Below are positions 16,368 through 24,550 of a stretch of 64,000 nucleotides of DNA, in pieces. The stretch's first letter is position 1. Every line of letters starts with the position of its first letter. The stretch is from Roseovarius lutimaris (GTDB lineage: Bacteria > Pseudomonadota > Alphaproteobacteria > Rhodobacterales > Rhodobacteraceae), in contig NZ_FOVP01000005.1 of NCBI RefSeq assembly GCF_900115165.1, positions 147,888 to 211,887 of the forward strand, given 5' to 3'. The translations under genes and the position numbers were made by a program. Below the pieces are notes generated by a model, which was not told the DNA's origin, searched no databases, and saw nothing but the letters and a program-made list of their open reading frames with translations.

Positions 16368-17297
16368 TTATTCACCGGGGATGGCTTTGGCGGGTGGTTT
16401 GCCGGCGCGCGCGGTGCGGTTCGGCGCATCCTTGAGGCCAAGATGCCTGGTCGCCGGGGGCATGTTCATCATCCGCAACAGGTAAAACGTGCCTGCCCCG
16501 AAGATGAAGAAATAAACCAGCACAAAGGCCGTCAGCGAGGCCGCCATCGCCGGGGCCGCCACTGGCGCAAGGCTGTCGGAGGTGCGCAACAGGCCATAGA
16601 CGGTAAAGGGCTGGCGCCCGACCTCGGTTGTGATCCAGCCGGCCAGCACCGCGACAAAGCCCATCGGCCCCATGACAATCGTCGCGCGGTGAAGCCATCG
16701 GCCCGCCAACATGCGCCCGCGCCAGCGACACCAGAGCGCCCAGCCCCCAAGGCCCAGCATGGCAAAACCAAGGGCGATCATGACGCGAAAGCTATAGAAC
16801 ACGATTGTCACCGGCGGCTCGTCCGCGTCCGGGATCGTATCAAGCCCGGCCAGCGGCGCATTGAGGTCATGCTTGAGGATCAGGCTGGAGAGTTTGGGGA
16901 TCTGCACCGCATAGTCGATCCGCTTTTCGTGCGCATTGGGAATGCCAAACAGAATAAGCGGCGCGCCGTCGGGGTGGCTGTCGTAATGGCCTTCCATCGC
17001 CATCACCTTGGCCGGTTGATGCTCCAGCGTGTTCAGCCCGTGAAAATCGCCCGCAACGATTTGCAGCGGCGCAACCACGATCAGCATCCACATCGCCATG
17101 GAAAACATCCGCCCCGCGACCGCATCGGCCCTGTCGCGCAGCAAATGCAATGCGCCGACACCGCCCACCACAAGCGCCGTGGCCAGATAGGCGGCAAGCA
17201 CCATATGCACAAGGCGATAGGGAAAGGACGGATTAAAGACGATTTGCCACCAATCCTCGGGGACGAATTGGCCAGTCTCATTGATGCCATAGCCCAC
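16368..17297 (-). pseudogene. cydA: Cytochrome bd-type oxidase subunit I, 5'-truncated
   Basis: The surviving frame of 309 codons matches only the last two thirds of CydA/CioA, which normally has about 460-500 residues. It begins inside the family at the YGINETGQFVPEDWWQ segment. It retains the His of RLVHMV (a heme b558 ligand position) and the Q-loop motif EVGRQPFTVYGLLRT. The first four spans, including the N-terminal histidine that ligates a high-spin heme, are absent. An in-frame stop lies about 60 bases upstream of the GTG at 17297, and the divergent Rrf2 gene begins at 17364, so the missing part is not nearby in another frame. It is read as a deletion remnant, probably inactive as an oxidase. 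Confidence 0.8.
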
Positions 17298-17326
17298 CCG
17301 TTCCCGCCCATTTACAAAAGCAATAT

Positions 17327-17349
17327 TTTCAATATAACTTTATTTGAAA
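17327..17349. promoter_or_regulatory. Inverted repeat in the cydA-nsrR intergenic region
   Basis: TTTCAA (17327-17332) and TTGAAA (17344-17349) form an inverted repeat with 11 bases between, in the only AT-rich stretch of the gap. It lies 14 bases before the Rrf2 gene start, so autoregulation by that protein is possible. The match to known NsrR sites is not close. Confidence 0.35.
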
Positions 17350-17363
17350 CATCGGGACGCAGC

Positions 17364-17828
17364 ATGAAACTGACCAGCTATACCAATTATGCCCTGCGCT
17401 CCTTGCAGCTTGCGGCGCTCAAGGCGCCCGATCTTGTGCGGGTGGATGACGTGGCGCATATCCATGGATTATCACGGCCCCATATCGTCAAGATCGTGCA
17501 CGAGCTTGGCAAGGCGGGCTTTCTTGAAACCGTTCGCGGGCGCGGTGGCGGCTTTCGCCTTGGCCAGCCGCCCGAAGATATCACCGTCGGGGAAGTGGTG
17601 CGCCTGACCGAAGGGCCGCTTGACGTGGTCGAATGCTTCAACCCTGAAAAGAACACCTGTCCGCTGATCGGGATTTGTACGCTGTCGCGCAAGATTCAGG
17701 AGGCGACACGCGCCTTCATGGCGGTGCTGGACGATCTGACGATTGCCGATATTTCGGCCAACCGGGGCCAGTTGCTTGACCGGATCGCGCCGTTTGAATT
17801 TCCCAAAGCCCCGGAGACCCTGACATGA
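17364..17828 (+). CDS. nsrR: Rrf2 family regulator, NsrR-like (Fe-S, nitric oxide sensing type)
   Basis: A 154-aa Rrf2 protein. An N-terminal winged helix (MKLTSYTNYALRSLQLAAL, SRPHIVKIVHELGKAGFLETVRGRGGGF) is followed by three cysteines, Cys91, Cys99 and Cys105. This spacing matches the [4Fe-4S]-binding cluster of NsrR rather than IscR. NsrR proteins derepress genes when the cluster reacts with nitric oxide. It overlaps the Crp/Fnr gene by four bases and is divergent from the cyd remnant. The regulator family is certain; NsrR identity is inferred from cysteine spacing. Confidence 0.85.
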   Translation: MKLTSYTNYALRSLQLAALKAPDLVRVDDVAHIHGLSRPHIVKIVHELGKAGFLETVRGRGGGFRLGQPPEDITVGEVVRLTEGPLDVVECFNPEKNTCPLIGICTLSRKIQEATRAFMAVLDDLTIADISANRGQLLDRIAPFEFPKAPETLT

Positions 17829-18499
17829 CCGTCCTCGCCGAACACTGGGTCGAACGCTTTCCCGGCCTCGCGCGCCTCGATTCCGAGACGAAACAGCTTT
17901 TGCTGTCGCGCAGCGCGATCGTGACCGTCCCCAAGGGCACCACGATCTTTGGCCCCGGCAAATCGCCCGAACATATGCTGTTCCTGCTCGATGGCACGGT
18001 GCGGGTGCAACAGACCTCGGAAACCGGGCATGAAATCGTGCTCTATCGTATCCACGCCGGGCAAAGCTGTGTGCTGACCACCGCCTGTCTTCTGGCCTAT
18101 GAGGATTACACTGCCGAGGGCATTTCAGAGACCGCCGTCGAGGCCGCCGCGATCCCGCGTGCCGTGTTTGACGAGTTGGTTGCGCGCTCGAAATCCTTTC
18201 GTGATTTCGTCTTCGCGGCCTTTTCCAAGCGCATCACCGATCTGTTCCTGATGATCGACGAGGTGGCGTTTCAGCGCCTGGATGTGCGTCTTGCCGACAA
18301 GCTTATTGAACTTTCGGGCGGCAAGGAAGTGATTGCCACCACGCATCAAAAGCTCTCGGTCGAACTTGGCACCGCGCGCGAGGTGATCTCGCGCCAACTT
18401 CAGGAATTTCAACGCCGCGGCTGGATCGAACAATCGCGCGGCGCGGTCAGCCTTGTGAACCGAACCGCGCTTGAAAACCTGGCCGGACATAATTCTTAG
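17825..18499 (+). CDS. Crp/Fnr family transcriptional regulator
   Basis: A 224-aa protein with an N-terminal cyclic-nucleotide-binding-type beta barrel (about residues 25-120) and a C-terminal helix-turn-helix (TTHQKLSVELGTAREVISRQLQEFQRRGWIEQSRG). It lacks the Fnr cysteine cluster, but two cysteines sit in GQSCVLTTACLLAYEDY. A thiol or persulfide sensor is therefore conceivable given the sulfide-oxidation genes downstream; this is inference. It is translationally coupled to nsrR and lies 80 bases before the metallo-hydrolase gene, with a perfect palindrome in between. Confidence 0.88.
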   Translation: MTVLAEHWVERFPGLARLDSETKQLLLSRSAIVTVPKGTTIFGPGKSPEHMLFLLDGTVRVQQTSETGHEIVLYRIHAGQSCVLTTACLLAYEDYTAEGISETAVEAAAIPRAVFDELVARSKSFRDFVFAAFSKRITDLFLMIDEVAFQRLDVRLADKLIELSGGKEVIATTHQKLSVELGTAREVISRQLQEFQRRGWIEQSRGAVSLVNRTALENLAGHNS

Positions 18500-18516
18500 C
18501 ACGGAAAAACGCATCA

Positions 18517-18529
18517 GTGACATTGTCAC
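18517..18529. promoter_or_regulatory. Palindromic operator candidate GTGAC-N3-GTCAC
   Basis: A perfect inverted repeat GTGAC ATT GTCAC lies 18 bases after the Crp/Fnr gene stop and 50 bases before the metallo-hydrolase start. Its half-site resembles Crp/Fnr family recognition sequences (TGTGA, TTGAT), so the regulator encoded just upstream is the likely ligand. Confidence 0.5.
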
Positions 18530-18579
18530 CGACGCCGCGACCCATAACTACTACTTCAAAGGTAACATTGAAGAGGAAC

Positions 18580-19467
18580 ATGGCCATGACCTATCCCGTC
18601 GATATGAACATCAAACCCGACGTTTCCGCCCATTTCGATGAGGCGACCAACACGATAAGCTATATCGTCAAGGACCCCGCAAGCGATCATTGCGCCATTG
18701 TCGACAGCGTCATGGATATTGATTATGCGGCCGGCCGGATCACCTATGATCATGCCGATGCGCTTATTGCCGAAGTGCGCAAGCGCGGTCTTACCCTTGA
18801 CTGGATCATCGAGACCCATGTCCATGCCGACCACCTGTCGGCGGCGCCCTATATTCAGGACAAGCTTGGCGGCAAGATCGGCGTCGGCGAAAAGATCCTG
18901 GTGGTGCAGGACACCTTTGGCAAAGTCTTCAACGAGGGCACCGAGTTTCAGCGTGACGGTTCGCAATTCGACGCGCTGTTCAAGGATGGCGACACCTATA
19001 TGATCGGCACCATGCCCGCCTTTGCAATCTATACGCCCGGCCATACCCCGGCCTGCATGGTGCATGTGATGGGCAATGCGACCTTTACCGGCGACACCTT
19101 GTTCATGCCCGATGGCGGTTCGGCGCGCGCAGATTTTCCGGGCGGCGATGCGGGGGTGCTCTATGATAGCATTCAAAAGGTGCTTGCCCTGCCCGACGAG
19201 ATGCGTCTGTTCATGTGCCATGACTATGGCCCCGACGGTCGCGACATTCAGTGGGAAACCACCGTGGCCGAGGAAAAGGCCCATAATATCCACGTCGGTG
19301 GCGGCAAAACCCGCGCCGATTTCATCAAATTCCGAACCGAGCGTGACGCGACACTGGCGATGCCACGGCTAATCATTCCGTCGCTGCAAGTGAACATGCG
19401 CGCCGGCGCGGTGCCGACAGATAAAGACGGAAATCCGATGCTCAAGGTGCCGGTCAACGCTCTTTAA
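18580..19467 (+). CDS. Metallo-beta-lactamase fold hydrolase, persulfide dioxygenase-like
   Basis: A 295-aa MBL-fold protein of the ETHE1/Blh type. The metal site is visible: HVHADH (His80-His85), a second His in YTPGHTPACMVHV, TGDTLFMPDGGSARADFPGG, and a late CHDYGP. The sequence GSARADFPGGDA is characteristic of persulfide dioxygenases, which oxidise glutathione persulfide to sulfite. The start at 18580 follows GAAGAGG; the frame is open further upstream. It is followed after 15 bases by a DUF442-SQR fusion, which supports a sulfide-oxidation role. Confidence 0.88.
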   Translation: MAMTYPVDMNIKPDVSAHFDEATNTISYIVKDPASDHCAIVDSVMDIDYAAGRITYDHADALIAEVRKRGLTLDWIIETHVHADHLSAAPYIQDKLGGKIGVGEKILVVQDTFGKVFNEGTEFQRDGSQFDALFKDGDTYMIGTMPAFAIYTPGHTPACMVHVMGNATFTGDTLFMPDGGSARADFPGGDAGVLYDSIQKVLALPDEMRLFMCHDYGPDGRDIQWETTVAEEKAHNIHVGGGKTRADFIKFRTERDATLAMPRLIIPSLQVNMRAGAVPTDKDGNPMLKVPVNAL

Positions 19468-19482
19468 TCCGAGGTAAATCCA

Positions 19483-21156
19483 GTGGAAATCAAAACCATC
19501 ACGGCGGGCCTGTCGGTCAGCCCGCAAATTACCGTCGACGATATGAAGGCCCTCAAAGAGGCCGGTTTTCGCTCGGTCATCTGCAACCGCCCCGATGGCG
19601 AAGGCGCGGATCAGCCGACCTTTGATGAGCTTGCAAAATCCGCCGGGAAACTGGGGCTGGAGGCGGTTTACCTGCCGATCGTGGCAGGCAAGGTCAGCGA
19701 CGAGGACGCCGAGGCCTTTGGCGCGGCGCTGAGTTCGTTGCCGGGGCCGACGCTGGCCTATTGCCGCACCGGCACGCGTTCGGCCACGCTCTGGTCGCTG
19801 TCACAGGCCAGGACGCTTGGCGTTGCCGATATCCTCGCCGCGACCAAGGCGGCGGGCTATGACATGGGCGGCGTGGTGCGCCGGATCGCGAATGGCGGCA
19901 AGACGCCGACCGATACCGGCGATGCCAGCTTTGAGGTGGTGATCGTCGGTGCAGGCGCCGGTGGCATTGCCGCCGCCGCAAGCCTTAAGGCGCGCAAACC
20001 CGACCTTGAGATCGCGATCATCGACCCTGCCGATATTCATTACTATCAGCCCGGCTGGACCATGGTCGGCGGCGGCATTTTCGAGGCCTCCGATACCGCG
20101 CGCACCATGGGATCGCTCATTCCAAGCGGTGTGCATTGGATCAAATCCGCCGTGGCCGCCTTTGAGCCCGATAACAACGCGATCATCCTCGATGGCTGTC
20201 GGGTGGTGAAATACACGCGGCTGATCGTCTGTCCGGGGATCAAGCTTGACTGGCACAAGATCGAGGGTCTGGTCGACACATTGGGTCAGAACGGCGTGAC
20301 CTCGAATTACCGCTATGATCTTGCGCCCTATACCTGGAAACTGGTGCAGGAGATGAAAGAGGGCTGCGCGATTTTCACCCAACCGCCGATGCCGATCAAA
20401 TGCGCCGGCGCGCCGCAAAAGGCGATGTATCTTTCCGGCGATGCCTGGTTCCGGCGCGAGGTGTTGAAAGACATCGACATTCGGTTCAACAATGCCGGTG
20501 GCGTGCTTTTTGGCGTCAAAGATTACGTTCCCGCGCTGATGGAGTACGTCAGGAAATACGACGCGACGCTGAATTTCTTTCACAATCTCGTCGCGGTGGA
20601 CGGTCCCGCGAAAACAGCGGTCTTCGAGGTCAAGAAGCCCGATGCACCGGTCGAGCGCATCGAAATGGAATTTGACATGATGCATGTCTGCCCGCCCCAG
20701 AGCGCGCCCGATTTCATCCGTGTCTCGCCTCTGGCGGATGCCGCCGGTTGGGTCGATGTGGATCAGGCGACGCTGCGACACAAGGGCTATGACAACATCT
20801 GGGCGCTCGGCGATGTGATGAACGCCCCCAACGCCAAGACCGCCGCCGCCGCGCGCATTCAGGCGCCTATCGTGGCCGAGAATATCCTGGCCGACATGCG
20901 CGCCGGATCGCCGGTGGCGCAATATAACGGCTATGGCTCCTGTCCGCTGACGGTCGAGCGCGGCAAGATCGTGCTGGCGGAATTCGGCTATGGCGGGACC
21001 ATGCTGCCGAGTTTTCCAAAGGCGTTTATTGACGGCACCAAGCCGTCGCGTGCGGCCTGGTTCCTGAAGGAAAAGATGCTGCCGCCGATCTATTGGAAGG
21101 CCATGCTCAAGGGGCGTGAATGGATGGCAAAGCCCGAAAAAATCACTGTAAAGTAA
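19483..21156 (+). CDS. DUF442 (phosphatase/sulfurtransferase-like) - sulfide:quinone oxidoreductase-like fusion
   Basis: A 557-aa two-domain protein. Residues 1 to about 130 are a DUF442/TIGR01244 domain with the active loop CRTGTRS (Cys94 to Arg99), as in rhodanese and tyrosine-phosphatase-like folds. From about residue 148 a flavoprotein begins with VVIVGAGAGGIAAAASL and continues like sulfide:quinone oxidoreductase. Candidate redox cysteines are Cys250 (IVCPGIK), Cys307 (PIKCAGAPQ) and Cys403 (MHVCPPQ). The GTG start follows a GAGG site. The pair with the dioxygenase-like gene suggests sulfide to persulfide to sulfite oxidation at the membrane. Confidence 0.88.
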   Translation: MEIKTITAGLSVSPQITVDDMKALKEAGFRSVICNRPDGEGADQPTFDELAKSAGKLGLEAVYLPIVAGKVSDEDAEAFGAALSSLPGPTLAYCRTGTRSATLWSLSQARTLGVADILAATKAAGYDMGGVVRRIANGGKTPTDTGDASFEVVIVGAGAGGIAAAASLKARKPDLEIAIIDPADIHYYQPGWTMVGGGIFEASDTARTMGSLIPSGVHWIKSAVAAFEPDNNAIILDGCRVVKYTRLIVCPGIKLDWHKIEGLVDTLGQNGVTSNYRYDLAPYTWKLVQEMKEGCAIFTQPPMPIKCAGAPQKAMYLSGDAWFRREVLKDIDIRFNNAGGVLFGVKDYVPALMEYVRKYDATLNFFHNLVAVDGPAKTAVFEVKKPDAPVERIEMEFDMMHVCPPQSAPDFIRVSPLADAAGWVDVDQATLRHKGYDNIWALGDVMNAPNAKTAAAARIQAPIVAENILADMRAGSPVAQYNGYGSCPLTVERGKIVLAEFGYGGTMLPSFPKAFIDGTKPSRAAWFLKEKMLPPIYWKAMLKGREWMAKPEKITVK

Positions 21157-21217
21157 TCCCTTAGCGCGCCGCTTTTGCTTTTCCCGTAAAGGCGGCCCTG
21201 ACAAGACCGAGCCTTGA

Positions 21218-22951
21218 ATGCATCCCTACCTGATCCGCTTTCTGCCCATACTGAAATGGGGCGGGGCCTATGACCGCACGGCCCTTGGCAATGACCTGAT
21301 TGCGGCGCTGATCGTGACGATCATGCTGATCCCGCAATCGCTGGCCTATGCTCTGTTGGCGGGGTTGCCACCCGAGGCCGGGCTGTATGCCTCGATCATG
21401 CCGATCATGCTTTATGCGATCTTCGGCACCAGCCGCGCGCTTGCCGTCGGCCCGGTCGCCGTGGTGTCGCTTATGACCGCCGCCGCGCTCAGCAATATCG
21501 TGGAACAGGGCACCATGGGCTACGCGGTTGCGGCGCTGACGCTGGCGGGGCTGTCGGGGGTGATCCTGTTGGGCATGGGGCTTTTCCGGCTGGGGTTTGT
21601 GGCCAATTTCCTGTCACATCCGGTGATTGCGGGCTTCATTACCGCCTCGGGTCTTATCATTGCCGCCAGTCAGCTCAAGCATATCCTCGGGATCAATGCG
21701 CAAGGCCACACCCTCTGGGAGATCGTGGTGTCGCTGGTCGGGCATATTTCCGAGACCAACCCGATCACCGCCGTGATCGGCGTGCTGGGCACCGCCTTCC
21801 TGTTCTGGGTGCGCAAGGATCTCAAGCCGCTGATGCAGCGCCTCGGCGCGGGGGCTGGCGTGACGGGCATCATGGTCAAAGCCGGTCCGGTTGCGGTTGT
21901 CGTGCTCAGCACACTTGCCGTCTGGGGGTTCGGGCTTCCGGATCGGGGTGTCAGTATCGTCGGCGAGGTGCCGCAGAGCCTGCCGCCGCTGACGCTGCCA
22001 TCGCTGTCGCCCACGCTTTTGGGCCAGCTTGTGCTGCCGGCCTTTCTGATCTCGATCATCGGGTTCGTTGAATCGATTTCCGTGGCCCAGACATTGGCGG
22101 CCAAGAAACGCCAACGCATTGATCCCGATCAGGAATTGATCGGGCTGGGGGCGGCCAATATCGGCGCGGCCTTTACCGGCGGCTTTCCGGTGACGGGCGG
22201 GTTTTCACGCTCGGTGGTGAACTTTGATGCCGGCGCCGAAACCCCCGCGGCGGGGGCTTATACGGCCGTGGGGCTGGCGATTGCGGCGCTGTTTCTGACG
22301 CCGCTGATCTTTTTCCTGCCCAAGGCGACGCTTGCCGCAACCATTATCGTCGCCGTGCTGAGCCTTGTGGATTTCAGCATTCTCAAACGCAGTTGGACCT
22401 ATTCAAAGGCCGATTTTGCCGCCGTCCTTACAACCATCCTCGTGACGCTTGGCTTTGGGGTCGAACTTGGCGTCTCTGCCGGGGTCGGGTTGTCGATCCT
22501 GCTCCATCTCTACCGATCATCGCGCCCGCATGTGGCCGAAGTCGGACAAGTGCCGGGCAGCGAACATTTCCGCAATATTCTGCGCCACGAGGTGCTCACC
22601 GATCCGCACATCGTAAGCCTGCGGGTCGATGAAAGCCTCTATTTTGCGAATGCCCGCTTTCTTGAGGAAAAAATCCACAACCGAGTGACGCATGACCCAA
22701 ATATCCGCCACGTTGTCCTGCAATGCTCGGCGATCAACGAGATTGACCTGAGCGCGCTTGAATCGCTTGAAACGATCAACGACCGCCTGCGCGAGATGGA
22801 TGTTCAGCTTCACCTCTCCGAGGTCAAAGGCCCGGTGATGGATCGCCTAGAGGCGCAGCATTTTCTTGACGATTTGACCGGCCGGGTTTTTCTGTCGCAA
22901 TATGAGGCGTTCAAAACGTTGAAATCACCCGCCGACGCGGTGCGGGCCTGA
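21218..22951 (+). CDS. SulP family anion transporter with STAS domain
   Basis: A 577-aa SLC26/SulP permease. The N-terminal two thirds contain about 12 membrane segments with the signature QSLAYALLAGLPPEAGLYASIMP and the conserved NIGAAFTGGFPVTGGFSRSVVNFDAGAETP. The last 130 residues form a cytoplasmic STAS domain (SLRVDESLYFANARFLEEKI, then a CSAINEIDLSALESL loop). Members carry sulfate, bicarbonate or other anions. Next to sulfide-oxidation genes it could export or import sulfate or sulfite; substrate not determined from sequence. Confidence 0.93.
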   Translation: MHPYLIRFLPILKWGGAYDRTALGNDLIAALIVTIMLIPQSLAYALLAGLPPEAGLYASIMPIMLYAIFGTSRALAVGPVAVVSLMTAAALSNIVEQGTMGYAVAALTLAGLSGVILLGMGLFRLGFVANFLSHPVIAGFITASGLIIAASQLKHILGINAQGHTLWEIVVSLVGHISETNPITAVIGVLGTAFLFWVRKDLKPLMQRLGAGAGVTGIMVKAGPVAVVVLSTLAVWGFGLPDRGVSIVGEVPQSLPPLTLPSLSPTLLGQLVLPAFLISIIGFVESISVAQTLAAKKRQRIDPDQELIGLGAANIGAAFTGGFPVTGGFSRSVVNFDAGAETPAAGAYTAVGLAIAALFLTPLIFFLPKATLAATIIVAVLSLVDFSILKRSWTYSKADFAAVLTTILVTLGFGVELGVSAGVGLSILLHLYRSSRPHVAEVGQVPGSEHFRNILRHEVLTDPHIVSLRVDESLYFANARFLEEKIHNRVTHDPNIRHVVLQCSAINEIDLSALESLETINDRLREMDVQLHLSEVKGPVMDRLEAQHFLDDLTGRVFLSQYEAFKTLKSPADAVRA

Positions 22952-23036
22952 GGGCGGATCACTTCGCCTCTTCTGCCCCTCGCGGATTGTGCCTATAATG
23001 CCCCAAAAGCAGTAGGGCATAAACCGGGGCGCGGGC

Positions 23037-24041
23037 ATGGCAAAGACCACGGAACAAAAGACCGACTTCAATATTGTGATTGTCGGCCAGGGCGGACGGC
23101 TGCAATTCGAGGCGCTGATTTTCGCGGCCTCCCTGCGCGACCAGAGCCCCGATTTCAAGGGTCGCCTGTTCGTCGCCGAACCCCAGCCCGGCGCGCTCTG
23201 GCCCAATGATCCGCGCATCAAGGGCGAGGATACCCGCGCGCTTCTGGAAGAACTTGGCGCCGAAATAATCCCGTTTGAGAACAAGCACTTTGGCCATGCC
23301 TATCCCTATGGCAACAAGATCGAGGCGCTGTTCAGCCTGCCAAAGGGCGAGCCCTTCGTGTTTTTTGACACAGATACGCTGATCACCGGGGATATCACGG
23401 CGGTGCCGTTTGATTTTGCCCGCCCCACCGCCTCGATGCGGCGCGAGGGCACCTGGCCGCAACTTGAACTTTACGGCCCCGGCTATGGCGCGATCTGGAA
23501 ATCGCTCTACGATAAATTCGGGCTTGATTTTGCAAGCTCGCTCGACCTGAGCCAGCCCGATGAATACTGGCAGCGCTATCTTTATTTCAACGCCGGGTTT
23601 TTCTTTTACAAATGCCCACATGCCTTTGGTCAGCGGTTTCTGGACTATGCCGTGGCCATCGCCAAGGATGCCCCGCCAGAATTGATCTGTCAGTCGCTTG
23701 ACCCCTGGCTTGATCAGGTGGCCCTGCCTTTGGTGATCCATTCATTTGGCGGCGGGCGCGATACGATCCCGCCCGGTCTTCTGGATGGCGATATCACCTG
23801 TCATTACCGGGTGCTGCCGCTGCTCTATGCGCGCGAATCCGATCATGTGGTCGAGGTACTGGAAACCGTAACCGCGCCCAATCGGATCAAGAAGGTGCTC
23901 AAGGCATACGATCCGATCAAGCGCATGATCTATCAGGGGCGCGGCCAGAAAGTGCGCGCGCTTTTTGATCAGGACGACCTGCCCCGCCGCGAACAGGCGA
24001 TCCGCAACACCATCAAGCGCAACGGCTTCTGGATGCGCTAG
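23037..24041 (+). CDS. Putative glycosyltransferase-like protein
   Basis: A 334-aa cytoplasmic protein. An N-terminal Rossmann-like start (FNIVIVGQGGRLQFEALIFAASL) and the motif FVFFDTDTLITGD, resembling the DxD metal-nucleotide-sugar site of GT-A transferases (GT8-like), are the best clues. YLYFNAGFFFYKCP later in the chain is like the acceptor-side motif of such enzymes. No signal peptide or membrane span is seen. The exact family is not recognised, so substrate and role are open. Confidence 0.6.
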   Translation: MAKTTEQKTDFNIVIVGQGGRLQFEALIFAASLRDQSPDFKGRLFVAEPQPGALWPNDPRIKGEDTRALLEELGAEIIPFENKHFGHAYPYGNKIEALFSLPKGEPFVFFDTDTLITGDITAVPFDFARPTASMRREGTWPQLELYGPGYGAIWKSLYDKFGLDFASSLDLSQPDEYWQRYLYFNAGFFFYKCPHAFGQRFLDYAVAIAKDAPPELICQSLDPWLDQVALPLVIHSFGGGRDTIPPGLLDGDITCHYRVLPLLYARESDHVVEVLETVTAPNRIKKVLKAYDPIKRMIYQGRGQKVRALFDQDDLPRREQAIRNTIKRNGFWMR

Positions 24042-24044
24042 ACC

Positions 24045-24458
24045 TCAAGACGCAAAGACGGCCCCCATATCGGCAAAGCCTTTCAATTCCACAGGGTTGC
24101 CCGAGGGGTCGCAAAAAAACATTGTCCATTGCTCTCCGGGCTCTCCCTCGAAACGCACCGTGGGCGGGATCACGAATTCTGTTCCCGCCTGCGCAAGCCG
24201 CTCGGCCACCTCGCGCCATGTCTCAAGCGGAAGAACCACCCCGAAATGTGGCATCTGCACCATGTGATCGCCGACCTTGCCGGTGGCCTGCGTGGCAAAG
24301 GGCGCGCCAAGATGCAGGCTAAGCTGATGGCCGAAAAAATCGAAATCGACCCAGCTTTCGGTCGATCGTCCCTCAACAGCGCCCAAAAGCCCGCCATAAA
24401 AGCCGCGTGCTGCGTTCAGGTCGGTCACATTGATCGCAAGGTGAAACGGATATGCCAT
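24045..24458 (-). CDS. VOC family (glyoxalase/bleomycin-resistance fold) protein
   Basis: A 137-aa VOC protein with two beta-alpha-beta-beta-beta modules. The first His ligand is in HLAINVTDLNAARGFYGGLLG, the second in DHMVQMPHFGVVL, and a Glu ligand in FFCDPSGNPVELKGF. The start at 24458 has AAGGAGG upstream. Such proteins are metal-dependent lyases, dioxygenases or binding proteins; the substrate is unknown. It is divergent from metY with a 92-base gap. Confidence 0.88.
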   Translation of the reverse strand: MAYPFHLAINVTDLNAARGFYGGLLGAVEGRSTESWVDFDFFGHQLSLHLGAPFATQATGKVGDHMVQMPHFGVVLPLETWREVAERLAQAGTEFVIPPTVRFEGEPGEQWTMFFCDPSGNPVELKGFADMGAVFAS

Positions 24459-24482
24459 CTTGGCCTCCTTTGAATGTCTCAA

Positions 24483-24541
24483 CGCCAGTTGTGGCGCAAA
24501 CTCGGATGCCCTAAACCCGAATGCAAGCATTTCCGAGGAGG
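24483..24541 (+). promoter_or_regulatory. Structured metY leader overlapping the ribosome site
   Basis: Two hairpins precede metY. A short one, CGCCA/TGGCG (24483-24496), is followed by a longer stem CTCGGA-TGC pairing with GCA-TT-TCCGAG (24501-24509 with 24527-24537). The 3' arm of the second includes the first bases of the Shine-Dalgarno run GAGGAGG (24535-24541), so folding could block translation. The loop CTAAACCCGAATGCAAGC resembles the loop of SAM-II riboswitches, but the downstream GCTAAA element of that class is absent. Confidence 0.4.
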
Positions 24542-24550
24542 ACCGATAAA

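Noticed and set aside
24459..24550. Canonical SAM-II riboswitch before metY
   Set aside because: The loop resembles SAM-II, but the conserved 3' GCTAAA element and the pairing partner for the loop are missing, so only a generic structured leader is claimed.
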